Shown here: positions 54,993 through 64,000 of the stretch, one piece after another
How positions within the stretch are numbered: position 1 is the stretch's first letter
Layout of the letters: every line of letters begins with the position of its first letter
Assembly: GCF_033115175.1 (NCBI RefSeq)
Contig: NC_084834.1
Span: forward strand, 122,880,275 to 122,944,274
DNA length: 64,000 nt
Reading direction: 5' to 3'
Origin: Lepus europaeus
Lineage: Eukaryota; Chordata; Mammalia; Lagomorpha; Leporidae
Translations under genes and position numbers: made by a program
The notes under the pieces: model-generated
Seen by the model: only the letters and a program-made list of their open reading frames with translations
The model's database searches: none
What the model was told of the DNA's origin: nothing

Positions 54993-55338
54993 GGCCGGCG
55001 CCGTGGCTCAACAGGCTAATCCTCCGCCTTGCGGCGCCGGCACACTGGGTTCTGGTCCCGGTTGGGGCGCTGGATTCTATCCCGGTTGCCCCTCTTCCAG
55101 GCCAGCTCTCTGCTGTGGCCTGGGAAGGCAGTGGAGGATGGCCCAAGTCCTTGGGCCCTGCACCCCATGGGAGACCAGGAGAAGCACCTGGCTCCTGCCT
55201 TCGGATCAGCGAGATGCGCCGGCCGCAGCGGCCATTGGAGGGTGAACCAAGGGCAAAAAGGAAGACCTTTCTCTCTGTCTCTCTCTCACTATCCACTCTG
55301 TCTGTCAAAATAAATAAATAAATAAAATAAAAAAATAC
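54993..55338 (+). repeat. Young CSINE subtype, forward
   Basis: GGCCGGCGCCGTGGCTCAAC head, GGCGCCGGCACACTGGGTTC body, TCTGTCTGTCAAAATAAATA tail. ATTATTTCTT occurs on both sides (54983-54992 and 55339-55348). Confidence 0.97.
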
Positions 55339-55348
55339 ATTATTTCTT

Positions 55349-56577
55349 AATGTGGGAAAGGGTGAGAGGTTTTGTATGTGTGGGTCATTCAGTGGTACAC
55401 CTGAGCTAAGCTGAACGTAGACAAAGAAAATGCTTGTGCACCTCCAAGCACCTTGAGTTTTGTCCGTCTTTTTCCCAAAGACAAACTTCAAGGGACGGGG
55501 GCTGTTGCCACCAGGGGCTTCCAAATCTTCCTGCTCCTCCCCACACACCCACAGGAGGCTTGCTGCAGCACTGACCGTAGCATGTGCCCCCCCACACCTG
55601 CCTTCAGTTCACCCAGTTTTGACAAACCCTTTCACCTGTAGCACCTGGCAAACAGGTGACAACCGTGGGTGTTCCAGGACGAGCAAATCCCAGGCACGTT
55701 CCTTGTGTTTGTCAGACCTGTTGCTGCCACTGTGATTGACAGCCGTCACCTTCCGTCGTTTGAACTTCTGCTCCCTCCAGCTCGTCAGTAGAGCACCTGT
55801 CCACTCCACAGCAGCCCAGCCACTTCCCTGTAGCTTGCTCCTCTGACAGGCTCCAAGCCGGAGACAGCCACATGGCTGCCTTACAACCCTGGAGGTGGTC
55901 TCTGACCACTGGTAGAACTCTTACCCACGTGCGTGGGTAGTCCACACCCACTCCGTCTAAACACAAGCCTCAGATATGCCCGCCTGAGCTGCTACACTGG
56001 CCAAAGGGAAAACTCTCCCTGGTGACCCTGGCTACCTCTGCCATGGCATTGTCCCAGTTGGGAAAACCTTCTCCTGCCCCCAGCGGCCATATGGTTGCCG
56101 TCCTGTTGCAGCTGCTTGTCTGCCTATATAATTGCTCTTGTTCACTGTCAGGTACTCACAGAGTGGAATGACACGGCTGACAACGTTGCTATATGGGCAG
56201 CCAGGAATGGATCCCTCAGGTAGTCAGAGAAGGCAAAAAAGGAGACAGAGGAGAGGCTCAGGGGAAAAAAAAAAAAAAAAAACTGTTTTCAACAGGCCTA
56301 GATACAGAGGCTCCATGCAGGGTCACTTAGGGGACAGCCCAGTCTGGTCCAGAGACATGACCACACTGAGGGGACACTTTGGGCAAGGCCCTTGGTGGAC
56401 TTTCCACAGGAAGGAAAGGTGGCGCCAGGTGAACAGATGAGGACTAGCTAGCTTGAATAGTTTGCCTGGGATTTAAGCTATGGGCTGGCCCACAATTGCC
56501 CTGCACCTGGTCCTGGGTGTAGGGCCTGCTACAAGTCAGGTTCAGGGTTGCTGATGGGCCTTTTATCATCTCTAAGA
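55349..56577. other. Unassigned sequence with a poly-A run
   Basis: About 1.2 kb with no repeat recognised except a poly-A run at 56264-56281. Open frames are motif-free. Confidence 0.45.
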
Positions 56578-56640
56578 ATTGACTCTCTGTCTCTCCCTCT
56601 CTGTGACTCTGACTTTCAAAATAAATAAATATTTTTAAAG
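56578..56640 (+). repeat. CSINE 3' end, 5'-truncated
   Basis: Only CTCTCTGTCTCTCCCTCTCT and CTTTCAAAATAAATAAATAT remain. Confidence 0.85.
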
Positions 56641-56648
56641 GGGGGAGG

Positions 56649-56974
56649 GGGGCTGCATTGTGGCATAGCCGGTTAAGTTGCCACATGCAACACCGGCATC
56701 CCATATGGCTGCTAGTTTGTGTCCTGGCTACTCCACTTCCAAACCAGCTCCCTGCTGATGGCCTAGGAGAAGCAGTGGAGAATGGCCCAAGTGCTTAGGC
56801 TCCTGCCACCCACGTGGGGAGACCTGGAAGAAGCTCCTGGCTCCTGGCTTCAGCCTGACTCAGCCCTGGCCGTTGCAGCCACTTGGGGAGTGAATAAGCA
56901 GGTGGAAGATCTCTCTTGCTCTCTGTGTAACTTTGACTTTCAAAATAAATTTTAAAAATCTTTTTTTAAAAAAA
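56649..56974 (+). repeat. CSINE, full length, forward
   Basis: GGGGGCTGCATTGTGGCATA head and CTTTCAAAATAAATTTTAAA tail. It follows the truncated copy directly. Confidence 0.92.
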
Positions 56975-56982
56975 TGGATAAC

Positions 56983-57322
56983 TGGTGCCGCGGCTCACTA
57001 GGCTAATCCTCCGCCTTGCGGCGCCGGCACACCAGGTTCTAGTCCCAGTTGGGGCACCGATCCTGTCCCTGTTGCCCTTCTTCCAGGCCAGCTCTCTGCT
57101 GTGGCCAGGGAATGCAGTGGAGGATGGCCCAAGTGCTTGGGTCCTGCACCCCATGGGAGACCAGGATAAGCCCCTGGCTCCTGCCATCGGATCAGCGCGG
57201 TGCGCCGGCCACGGCGCGCCAACCGCAGCGGCCATTGGAGGGTGAACCAACGGCAAAAGGAAGACCTTTCTCTCTGTCTCTCTCTCTCACTGTCCACTCT
57301 GCCTGTCCAAAAAAAAAAAAAA
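56983..57322 (+). repeat. Young CSINE subtype, forward
   Basis: CTGGTGCCGCGGCTCACTAG head, TCCGCCTTGCGGCGCCGGCA body, CACTCTGCCTGTCC tail then 14 A. It is the third SINE in a row on the + strand. Confidence 0.97.
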
Positions 57323-57763
57323 GGATAAAAAGAGTCTGCTGTATTAAAAAAATGGATTCATCTTGGAAGCACAGGGTCTCCCCAGCCAGAAGGCTTTCTT
57401 AAAATGCCAGAAGACAGCAACACACTGCACATTTGAAAATACTTGACTCATATGCACAATGGGACAATGAAGCCACTGGAGACTTTGCTGACCGTTAGCA
57501 TTTCTGGCCATGTGCAGATCTCACTGGAATTCTGGAGGTAGGCAGCCTGCGGGGCCCTCCACGCTGGACTGTTCTCCCTGCACACTGGTGTTCGGGCTGT
57601 GCTCTCCATCCAGACCACGTGCTGATGCTGCGGGAGTGGCAGAGACCGTCTCAGACCAGTCCATGTCTGGTATCCTTTTGTGAATTAAATTGGACCAAGG
57701 AACTGATTTTGCAGCAGAAATAAACCATTTGTTTGCAAAGACCCTGGGATAGTCATTAAAATT
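57323..57763. other. Unassigned sequence with a reverse open segment
   Basis: A reverse frame is open over about 57530-57760 and would give a plausible-looking 78-residue peptide tail rich in Ser, Pro and Ala. It runs into the SINE at 57764. I cannot assign a family. Confidence 0.3.
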
Positions 57764-58102
57764 TCCTTTTAAAAAATTACTTATTTGAAAGGCAGAGATG
57801 CAGAGAGAAGGACAGTCAAAGAGAGATCTTCCATCTGCTGGTTCATTCTCCCCAACTGGCAGCAACGGCCAGGGCTGGGCCAGGCTGAAGCCAGGAGCCT
57901 GGGATTCCATCTGGGTCTCCCATGTGGCTGGAAGGGGCCCAACCATCCTTGCCGTCCTTTGCTGCTTTGCCAGGTGCATTAGCAGGAAGCTGGAACATAA
58001 GCCGAGTAGCAGGGACTCAAACAGACTGCAACACCCCTGATATGGGATGCCAGCCAGTATCATAACCTGCAACTTAATTAGCTGTGCCACAATGCTGGCC
58101 CC
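57764..58102 (-). repeat. Old CSINE variant, reverse
   Basis: CCTTTTAAAAAATTACTTAT start, GCATTAGCAGGAAGCTGGAA body, CACAATGCTGGCCCC end. 13-bp duplication AGTCATTAAAATT (57751-57763 and 58103-58115), perfect. Confidence 0.95.
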
Positions 58103-58275
58103 AGTCATTAAAATTCATACCCACTACTATCCTCACAAGTGAGCCAAAAAATCTAGACATGTGAAGAACTCTAGGGGAAAAAATAATCGGTCGAGAAACT
58201 GGACACAAGTGGCTGGAGCATCACCCTTACCCCTTGCAGACCTGGTATTCTGTAAACAAGAAGCCTGATGCCTTT
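58103..58275. other. Unassigned spacer
   Basis: No recognised feature. Confidence 0.4.
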
Positions 58276-58597
58276 TTTTTTTTTTTTTTTATTTGACAGA
58301 TAGAGTTAGACAGTGAGAGAGAGAGAGGCAGAGAGAAAGATCTTCCTTCCATTGGTTTACTCCCCAAATTGCTGCTACGGCCAGAACTACGCTGATCCGA
58401 AGTCAGGAGCCAGGTGCTTCCTCCTGGTCTCCCATGTGGGTGCAGGGCCCAAGCACTTGGGCCATCCTCCACTGCCCTCCTGAGCCACAGCAGAGAGCTG
58501 AACTGGAAGAGGAGCAGCCGGGACTAGAACCCGGTGCCCATATGGGATGCTGGCGCCGCAGGTGGAGGATTAACCAAGTGAGCCATGGCGCCGGCCA
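58276..58597 (-). repeat. CSINE variant, reverse, perfect target duplication
   Basis: About 15 T then ATTTGACAGATAGAGTTAGA start and CCATGGCGCCGGCC end. Perfect 12-bp duplication CCTGATGCCTTT (58264-58275 and 58598-58609). Confidence 0.97.
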
Positions 58598-58609
58598 CCT
58601 GATGCCTTT

Positions 58610-58814
58610 GGAAACAAGTCCTTGCTGCCTATGCCCACCGGTTGCATCTGTACCTTCCGTTGCCTGAGCATTACAGGGTCCTGAGTGAACAATTTAACAC
58701 CATGACCATCACATGTGAGAATTGCTCAACTAGGAGCTTCTCTGCTACTGGTGAAAACATGGCCTTTGTGGACAGCTGCCATCCCATTTGTGTGGTCAAG
58801 TAGACCTATGGTTG
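58610..58814. other. Unassigned sequence
   Basis: No recognised feature. Confidence 0.4.
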
Positions 58815-58896
58815 GGTTTCACAATTTGCACCCAAATTACTTAATAACTTACCATTTAGTTCCATTTCCCATTAACTTTGTGAAGTACCCTCGCAC
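58815..58896 (+). mobile_element. Miniature mariner-like element, 3' half (copy E)
   Basis: TTTCACAATTTGCACCCAAA, AACTTACCATTTAGTTCCAT and ACTTTGTGAAGTACCCTCG match the 3' half of copies A and D. The left half is missing. Confidence 0.65.
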
Positions 58897-58926
58897 ATCA
58901 GGTTTTTAAAAGAAAATGTGTGTTGT

Positions 58927-59215
58927 TGAGGGTGGCATTGTGGCACACACGTTAAGCTACCACCTGTGACACCAGCATCCCATATGAGCACCAGTTTGGA
59001 TCCAGCTCCCTGTTGATGTGTATAGGAAAGCACCAGCAAATGGCCCGAGTGCTTGGACCCCTGCCACCCATGTTCCAGGCTCTTGGGTTTGGCCTGGCTC
59101 AGCCCCAGCCATTACAGCCATTTGGGAAGTGAACCAGCAGGTGGAAGACCTTTGTCTCTCTCCTTCTCTCTGTAAACCTATCTTTAAAATAAATAATACA
59201 TCTTTTAATAAAAGA
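58927..59215 (+). repeat. CSINE, forward, shortened
   Basis: GAGGGTGGCATTGTGGCACA head, GTGAACCAGCAGGTGGAAGA body, AATAAATAATACATCTTTTA tail. A block of the body is missing. Confidence 0.9.
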
Positions 59216-59297
59216 AAATAAGCATTGTTCCCACCTTGCAGTGGGGTCTTACGAGAGACTGCTATCCACTGCTACCACCATGAAAACAGAATTCCCG

Positions 59298-59375
59298 GGG
59301 CAGGCATTTGGGCTGGTGGCTAAGACACCAGTTAGGATCTTGGGTTTCGCACCAGGTTGACTAAGTTCCACTGTT
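59298..59375 (+). repeat. Old CSINE variant, head fragment
   Basis: GGGGCAGGCATTTGGGCTGG and TGGCTAAGACACCAGTTAGG match the head of the older variant and stop soon after. Confidence 0.65.
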
Positions 59376-61537
59376 TATTTGATTCTCTCTCTGTCCCCCC
59401 ACAATGGGCTCCCTTTCAGACTGTGTCCTGCTTCAACTAACTCTTAGAAGCTTTCTGACAACACACAACCCCAACCCCTGCTCCTCTCGGTCTGGCTGCT
59501 GGTTATGTCAGCTTCTACGTAGTGCCTAAGAACTTGCTTTTCTCTTGCAAGTGCAAGCCCCTGGTGGACCACTGGCTAGTGGCTGTGTGAAGGGAGGTGG
59601 CATCCACAGTGGAGACCATGCATTCCCCCTGTGGCAGAGTGATTACGCCCTAGGACACCACCAGGCAAAGCTCAAGTCTGGCCTTTAGGTGATCACAGGG
59701 AAATGTTTCTCCTTGCTTTTGAAAGTGACAGCGGCACTGGGCCCCCTCTGGGTTACACACCTAAACAATACTGTGCTGAAGCACTATGGCTCATTGACAG
59801 ATGGCACCCCCAAGCCCTCAGCTGGTGATGCCAATTAATCTGATAGGTTGTTAACTGTTTTCCCAGTCACTACACAGTGTTCCTGGCTTGCAGCTTCCAC
59901 ACATGGGACTTGGAGCAGCTCTGCTGTTCTGTGAATGCAGTGATAAAGCATTTATAAGGTTTTCACCTAAATGATTAGGGAAGATGTGGTCTTGGATACC
60001 TGGCCCCCTGAGTGCCATATTATGGGCATGGGATGTGTCATAAAGCAGAATCATATAGATCCCAGGAACACACTGTAGTCAGCCCACCTGCGTATCTCAA
60101 GGTCAGATCTATAATGTCCTTTCTTCCAAGTTTGGGAACTCATGATCTAGGAAAACCAATTTCAAGTTTCCAGAGCAATGGAATCACTGTCACTACCAAT
60201 CGAGTTATCAGCCTAGCCTCTGTACCCCCAAATCGCATCTTGGATACACTGCCCACCCACCAAGGAAGACCTTGTGCAGCCATTGGCAAACCATGCGGCT
60301 TCCGTTAAACAAGGTGGGAGAAGCAGCGTCTAATCCAGAGACTGAGTGAGACAGTTGTGTAGCTGGACTGAGCCACCGCCAGGGGTGAGAGCGGCTTCCG
60401 TGGAATGTGGGGCCGGGTGTTCGCATTGTTTTCTGCTTTCTCATCCTTGTTGTGACCTGTCGCTGCCCCTCGCAGATCTCTTAACTCCTGACCTCTAAGC
60501 AGAGCCTTCTCTCCACAGCAGAGCACCTGGCCCTCGTCTAGGAGACCTCATGTCGAGTTCAGACGGGGCAGTGGGGGAACTAACAACCCGTGAGAGTGGC
60601 ATGGAGACCACCTCAGTCTGAGGACATCTGGACAAACAGCAGCTGCAGGAAGAGAGGGAGCTTATCGCCCGCTCCCTCTGATGGGTGTAGCAGGCCTTCA
60701 TGGGACTCCCCTGCCACAGGCGCCCCTCTGAGGGTGCCTCCTGTATGGGACGGGACTAATTTATCACCAGGACCTCCTAGGAACTGAGCTGGATAAATGG
60801 CCTTCCCAGTACTTCCCGGTAGCCATCTCTCCACGCGCACACACACCACTAAGCTGATAAATAAACCCTGCCCCTGACTGTTCAGAGAACCGCTCCTGCT
60901 CACATGTGTGATAACACTGTTCCCTATTAACCTGTCTGTTGTTAATTAATTTGCAGGCCCCCGCCACTGGAATCTCAGCTGGCGGAGGAGTTTACCTCCC
61001 AGCAGCACTTGTAGCCTCCTCTGTGTGGAGCAGGAAGTGGATTTGAGTAGCTAAGGGCATTTCCAAACCTCGACTGTGACAGTGAGAGAGTCCAACCCAT
61101 ACCTACACACCAGGCTCTCTCCTTTTAAATTTGTCTCAAAGAATGAACTTTGGGTAGTCATCCTATGTAAAGAACTAACAGAAAGCTTTGCATTTCCTTT
61201 AGGGACAGAGCTACAAACCATTTCCACGGGGATGGCCTGTGCTCTCCTGACTGCCTGCAGGCACATCGGTCTACAGGCTAAGGTGCATGGGGTGGTGGGA
61301 GGTGCCGCCCTCCCCCACTGTGGGCAGCAGCTGCAGGCAGGGCCGTGGTGACGGCGTGGGGTGGCATTGATGGCAGCACTTCCCTCTGCCGGGCCCATCT
61401 GAAACGAGTAAACTCCAGGGGGACACAGCTTACTTACACAGCCTTTGCTGCAAAAGCAGCAAGATGAAGACAGAGTATGCAGAGTGCTGCCTCTCAGGAA
61501 GGGACAGGAAGTAAGAAAAACAGTCTGCATCCACGCA
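59376..61537. other. Unassigned sequence
   Basis: Two kilobases with no recognised transposon. An AATAAA lies in GATAAATAAACCC (60858-60870). Parts read like decayed coding or retroviral sequence on either strand, but no motif could be fixed. Possible undiagnosed LTR or ERV remnant. Confidence 0.35.
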
Positions 61538-61605
61538 AAGGATCTTCAGCAAGTTCATGGAAAATCCCTATTATGAAAAACTACACATAGGTTTCCAAAA
61601 TTTGC

Positions 61606-61939
61606 GGGGGTTGGTGGGGGCAGGCCTTGTGGTATTGTAGGTTAAGCCACGGCTTTGCAGAGCTGCTGTCTCATGGTGGAGTGCTGGTTCAAGTCCTGGC
61701 TGCTCCGCTTCTGATCCAGCTTCCTGCCAGTGCATCTGGGAAGGCAGCGGACGATGGCCCAAGTGCTTGGGTCCCTGCCACACACGTAGGGCACCAGGAT
61801 GGAGTTCAGGGCTCCTGGCTTCATCTTTGCCTAATCCTAGCTATTGCAACCTTTTGGGAACTGAACCAGCATATGGAAGATCTCTCTTTCTCTCTCGCTG
61901 TCACTCTGCCCTCCAAATAAATTACTAAATCTTTTTTTA
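61606..61939 (+). repeat. CSINE, forward, inside copy F
   Basis: GGGGGCAGGCCTTGTGGTAT head and AAATAAATTACTAAATCTTT tail. AATTTGC on both sides is the target duplication. Confidence 0.92.
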
Positions 61940-61963
61940 ATTTGCACCAAAATGAATATGCTT

Positions 61964-62257
61964 TTTAAATTTATTTTTACACTTATTTTGAGAGACAGAG
62001 ATTGCCCATCTGCTGGTTCACTTTTCAAATGCCTGCAGCAGCTGGGGCTGAACCAGGCCAAAGCCAGGGAAAGAAGCTAGGAACTGGGAGCCACATGGTG
62101 ACAGACTTGACTATCCGAGCTGCCACCCGCTGCCTCCTGGGGTGTGCATTAGCAATAAGCTATAACTGGGAACAAAGCTGTGACTTGAATCTGCAAGCTC
62201 CAACGTGGGATGTTGGCATCCCAAGCATGTTAACCACTCTGCCAAATGCCTGCCCTC
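61964..62257 (-). repeat. Old CSINE variant, reverse, inside copy F
   Basis: AAATTTATTTTTACACTTAT start, TGTGCATTAGCAATAAGCTA body, CTGCCAAATGCCTGCCCTC end. Confidence 0.88.
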
Positions 62258-62334
62258 AGATATACCAGTCTTTTAGTCCTGTCTTTCCATGAACTTTTTG
62301 AAGTATCCACGTGTGTATTTGCAGAAAGAACAGG

Positions 62335-62675
62335 AGGGGCCGGCACTGTGGTGTTGTGGGTAAAGCCGCTGCCTGCAGTGCCAGGATCCCATATAGGCGC
62401 CAGTTTGAGTCCCAGATGCTTCACTTCCGATTCAGCTCTCTGCTATGGCCTGGGAAAGCAGTAGAAGATGGCCCAAGTCTTTGGGCCCCTGCACCCACGT
62501 GGGAGACCTGGAGGAGGCTGCTGGCTCCTGGCTTTGGATTGGCACAGTTCCGGCCATGGTATCCATCTGGGGAGTGAACCAGCGGATGGAAGTCGTCTCT
62601 TGCTCTCTCTCTGCCTCTGCCTCTCTGTAACTCTGCCTTTCAAATAAATAAATCTTAAAAAAAAAAAAAAAGAAT
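62335..62675 (+). repeat. CSINE, full length, forward
   Basis: AGGGGCCGGCACTGTGGTGT head and CAAATAAATAAATCTT then poly-A tail. AGAACAGGA and AGAACAAGA flank it. Confidence 0.95.
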
Positions 62676-63439
62676 AAAAGAACAAGAAAGATAAACCAGA
62701 GATGCTGATGAAGGTAATTTAATGTAAGGGGGACAGACAATGAGATGATTACCTCCTTTTGAAAAGTTGAACATAAACTAACTCAGAATAATTACTTCAA
62801 GTTACATTTCTTTTTTTAAAACAGTATTCTCAGCATCTCCTTAGAGGTGGGTTTCTGGTTCGTAGTGATGTTGATCCTGTCAAAAGTACGTAAGAAACAA
62901 ATGCTTGCAGCAGTATAGGGCATAATGGAAAGGCACTTTAAGCTGACGGATTTAGGACTTCCTGTGTGTGTAGACCAAGTGCAGATAAGCTCAGGCACTG
63001 GACAGAGGATGCTAGGAGATAAGGCAGCCTTCAGCACCGGGTATTTGTAGGACTTATTTGGCCTCATTTCACAGGGTCAAGGTCTGGCAAAGTCAGAGGG
63101 AAGCTGAGGGGAGGTGCGGTCATTGGAATGTAAGAAGACAAAGTGTCATGTGTCAAGGGGCTCGAGTGCTTCTAGGATGTGGTCAGCTCGGTGCTGGCTT
63201 AACGGGTGTGAAGCTCCCCATCTGTAAGGTCCACAGGACGTGAGAAGTCACAGCAATCCTTTGAAAATTACTGACGACGGTCACAAAGGCATTTTTTTTT
63301 TATGTTGGAAACACCAATTATTTTACAGGCAAAAAAAATCCTCCTTCCATTATTATACCACGGGTGGAGTTTATGAGTTAGCCAAAATGTCAATTATTTC
63401 TTTGCCAGCACAGAGCTTAGCTTCCTGTCTCCTGCTTTT
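62676..63439. other. Unassigned sequence
   Basis: AT-rich unique sequence without recognised repeats. A short T run is at 63292-63301. Confidence 0.45.
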
Positions 63440-64000
63440 ACTAAGCAGAACTTTAGTTTAGGACAATTTGCTAGTCATTTGATCAGGACAGCTGCCTGGG
63501 TGTGGTCACTGGCTGGTACTGTAACCCAATACTGCCACACAGTCGCTCACACTGCCCCAGCTTTGGCTGTTGGATTCTTTGGAGTTGGCCCCTTGCCCTG
63601 TGGCACGCCCCTGTCCTGTTGTTGCTTTGCCTTGCTTTTTAGCACATCCTTACTTTTCCGTGTCTCCATATGCTCCAGGATCAACTTGTATTTTTCCTAT
63701 CCAATCCAGGGATCATTCCTAGTCCCGAGGAACCTTGGTTCCTGTGACAGAAAACTAGTTTCAGAACCCAAGATCTGGGCACAAAATCAGTTCCTTGCCC
63801 CTGCTGCTGGGGGGTATCCCTGGAGGCCCCTCTGTGGACGAGCTAGGAAATGCAGGTATGCCTGTGCTTCCGTGTGCACACAGTGTATCCCGACCTTCTC
63901 AGAATCAGTGAGTTCATAGCCTCATTTCAGCCTCATCTCATTCCTTGCTTGCTTGTAACTTTTTCCCCTGATGATGAGAAGCCTGTCTGTTATCTACAGT
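63440..64000. repeat. Probable ancient L1 (L1M-type) region
   Basis: GCTCCAGGATCAACTTGTAT, CCAATCCAGGGATCATTCCT, GGAACCTTGGTTCCTGTGAC, AACCCAAGATCTGGGCACAA and GGACGAGCTAGGAAATGCAG are recurring words of an ancient L1 region in the order expected. It runs off the window. The direction was not resolved. Confidence 0.6.

Larger units (their letters stand above)
61538..62312 (+). mobile_element. Miniature mariner-like element (copy F), split twice
   Basis: Piece 1 is 61538-61605 (GATCTTCAGCAAGTTCATGG, TTTCCAAAATTTGC). Piece 2 is 61940-61963 (ATTTGCACCAAAATGAATAT). Piece 3 is 62258-62312 (CTTTCCATGAACTTTTTGAA, GTATCCACG). Two SINEs of opposite orientation fill the gaps. The pieces are colinear with copy D. 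Confidence 0.75.

Overview
This window reads as repeat-rich, non-coding DNA from a lagomorph nuclear genome, most likely rabbit or hare. The main evidence is about 55 full or partial copies of the lagomorph C-repeat (CSINE), a tRNA-derived SINE. Its head reads GGGCCGGCGCTGTGGC and its tail is CTCTCTCTGCCTCT followed by AAATAAATAAATCTT. Two LINE-1 3' ends of the rabbit type agree (11735-12358 and 34147-34614). Older mammal-wide relics fill much of the rest: MIR, L2, L1M, MaLR LTRs and Tigger. Family names are recalled from the sequence, because no database search was possible.

No protein-coding gene is recognised with confidence. Nearly all longer open frames are translations of SINEs, tandem repeats or GC-rich DNA. 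The best sign of a host gene is a CpG-rich promoter at about 49257-49880. It carries four CCAAT boxes and Sp/KLF-type GC boxes and ends in a splice donor (CAG|GTAAGG at 49873/49874), so it probably holds a first, mostly untranslated exon of a + strand gene whose body lies to the right. Two weaker CpG-rich stretches lie at 4862-5475 and 20690-21120.

Layout. 1-4200: sparse repeats, then a Tigger copy holding a small mariner-type element. 4211-4855: one SINE split by another. 4862-5475: CpG island with a 16-bp inverted CCAAT repeat. 7113-12358: L2 relics and a rabbit L1 3' end. 12774-17830: many SINEs and a long TA tract. 18245-21930: polypyrimidine tract, LTR and L1M relics, second CpG island, TG-rich repeat. 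21991-25890: nested SINEs, mariner-type miniature elements and a 39-bp minisatellite with an E-box in every unit. 26000-40000: dispersed SINEs, L2, MaLR and MIR, and a 27-bp minisatellite. 40924-41261: a second Tigger. 42127-42928: repeat-free, AT-rich stretch that could be a conserved regulatory element. 48020-49256: 50-bp minisatellite ending at the main promoter. 50553-53660: decayed gammaretrovirus-like pol, interrupted by two SINEs. 54993-62675: SINEs and a mariner-type copy split twice. 63440-64000: probable L1M sequence running off the end.

The window mainly records layered transposition. Many insertions keep target-site duplications, so their order can be read directly. I see no convincing new biological system. 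The most unusual items are the 39-bp E-box minisatellite, the minisatellite joined to the modular NF-Y promoter, the miniature mariner family with its nested copy, and the SINE-in-SINE insertions.
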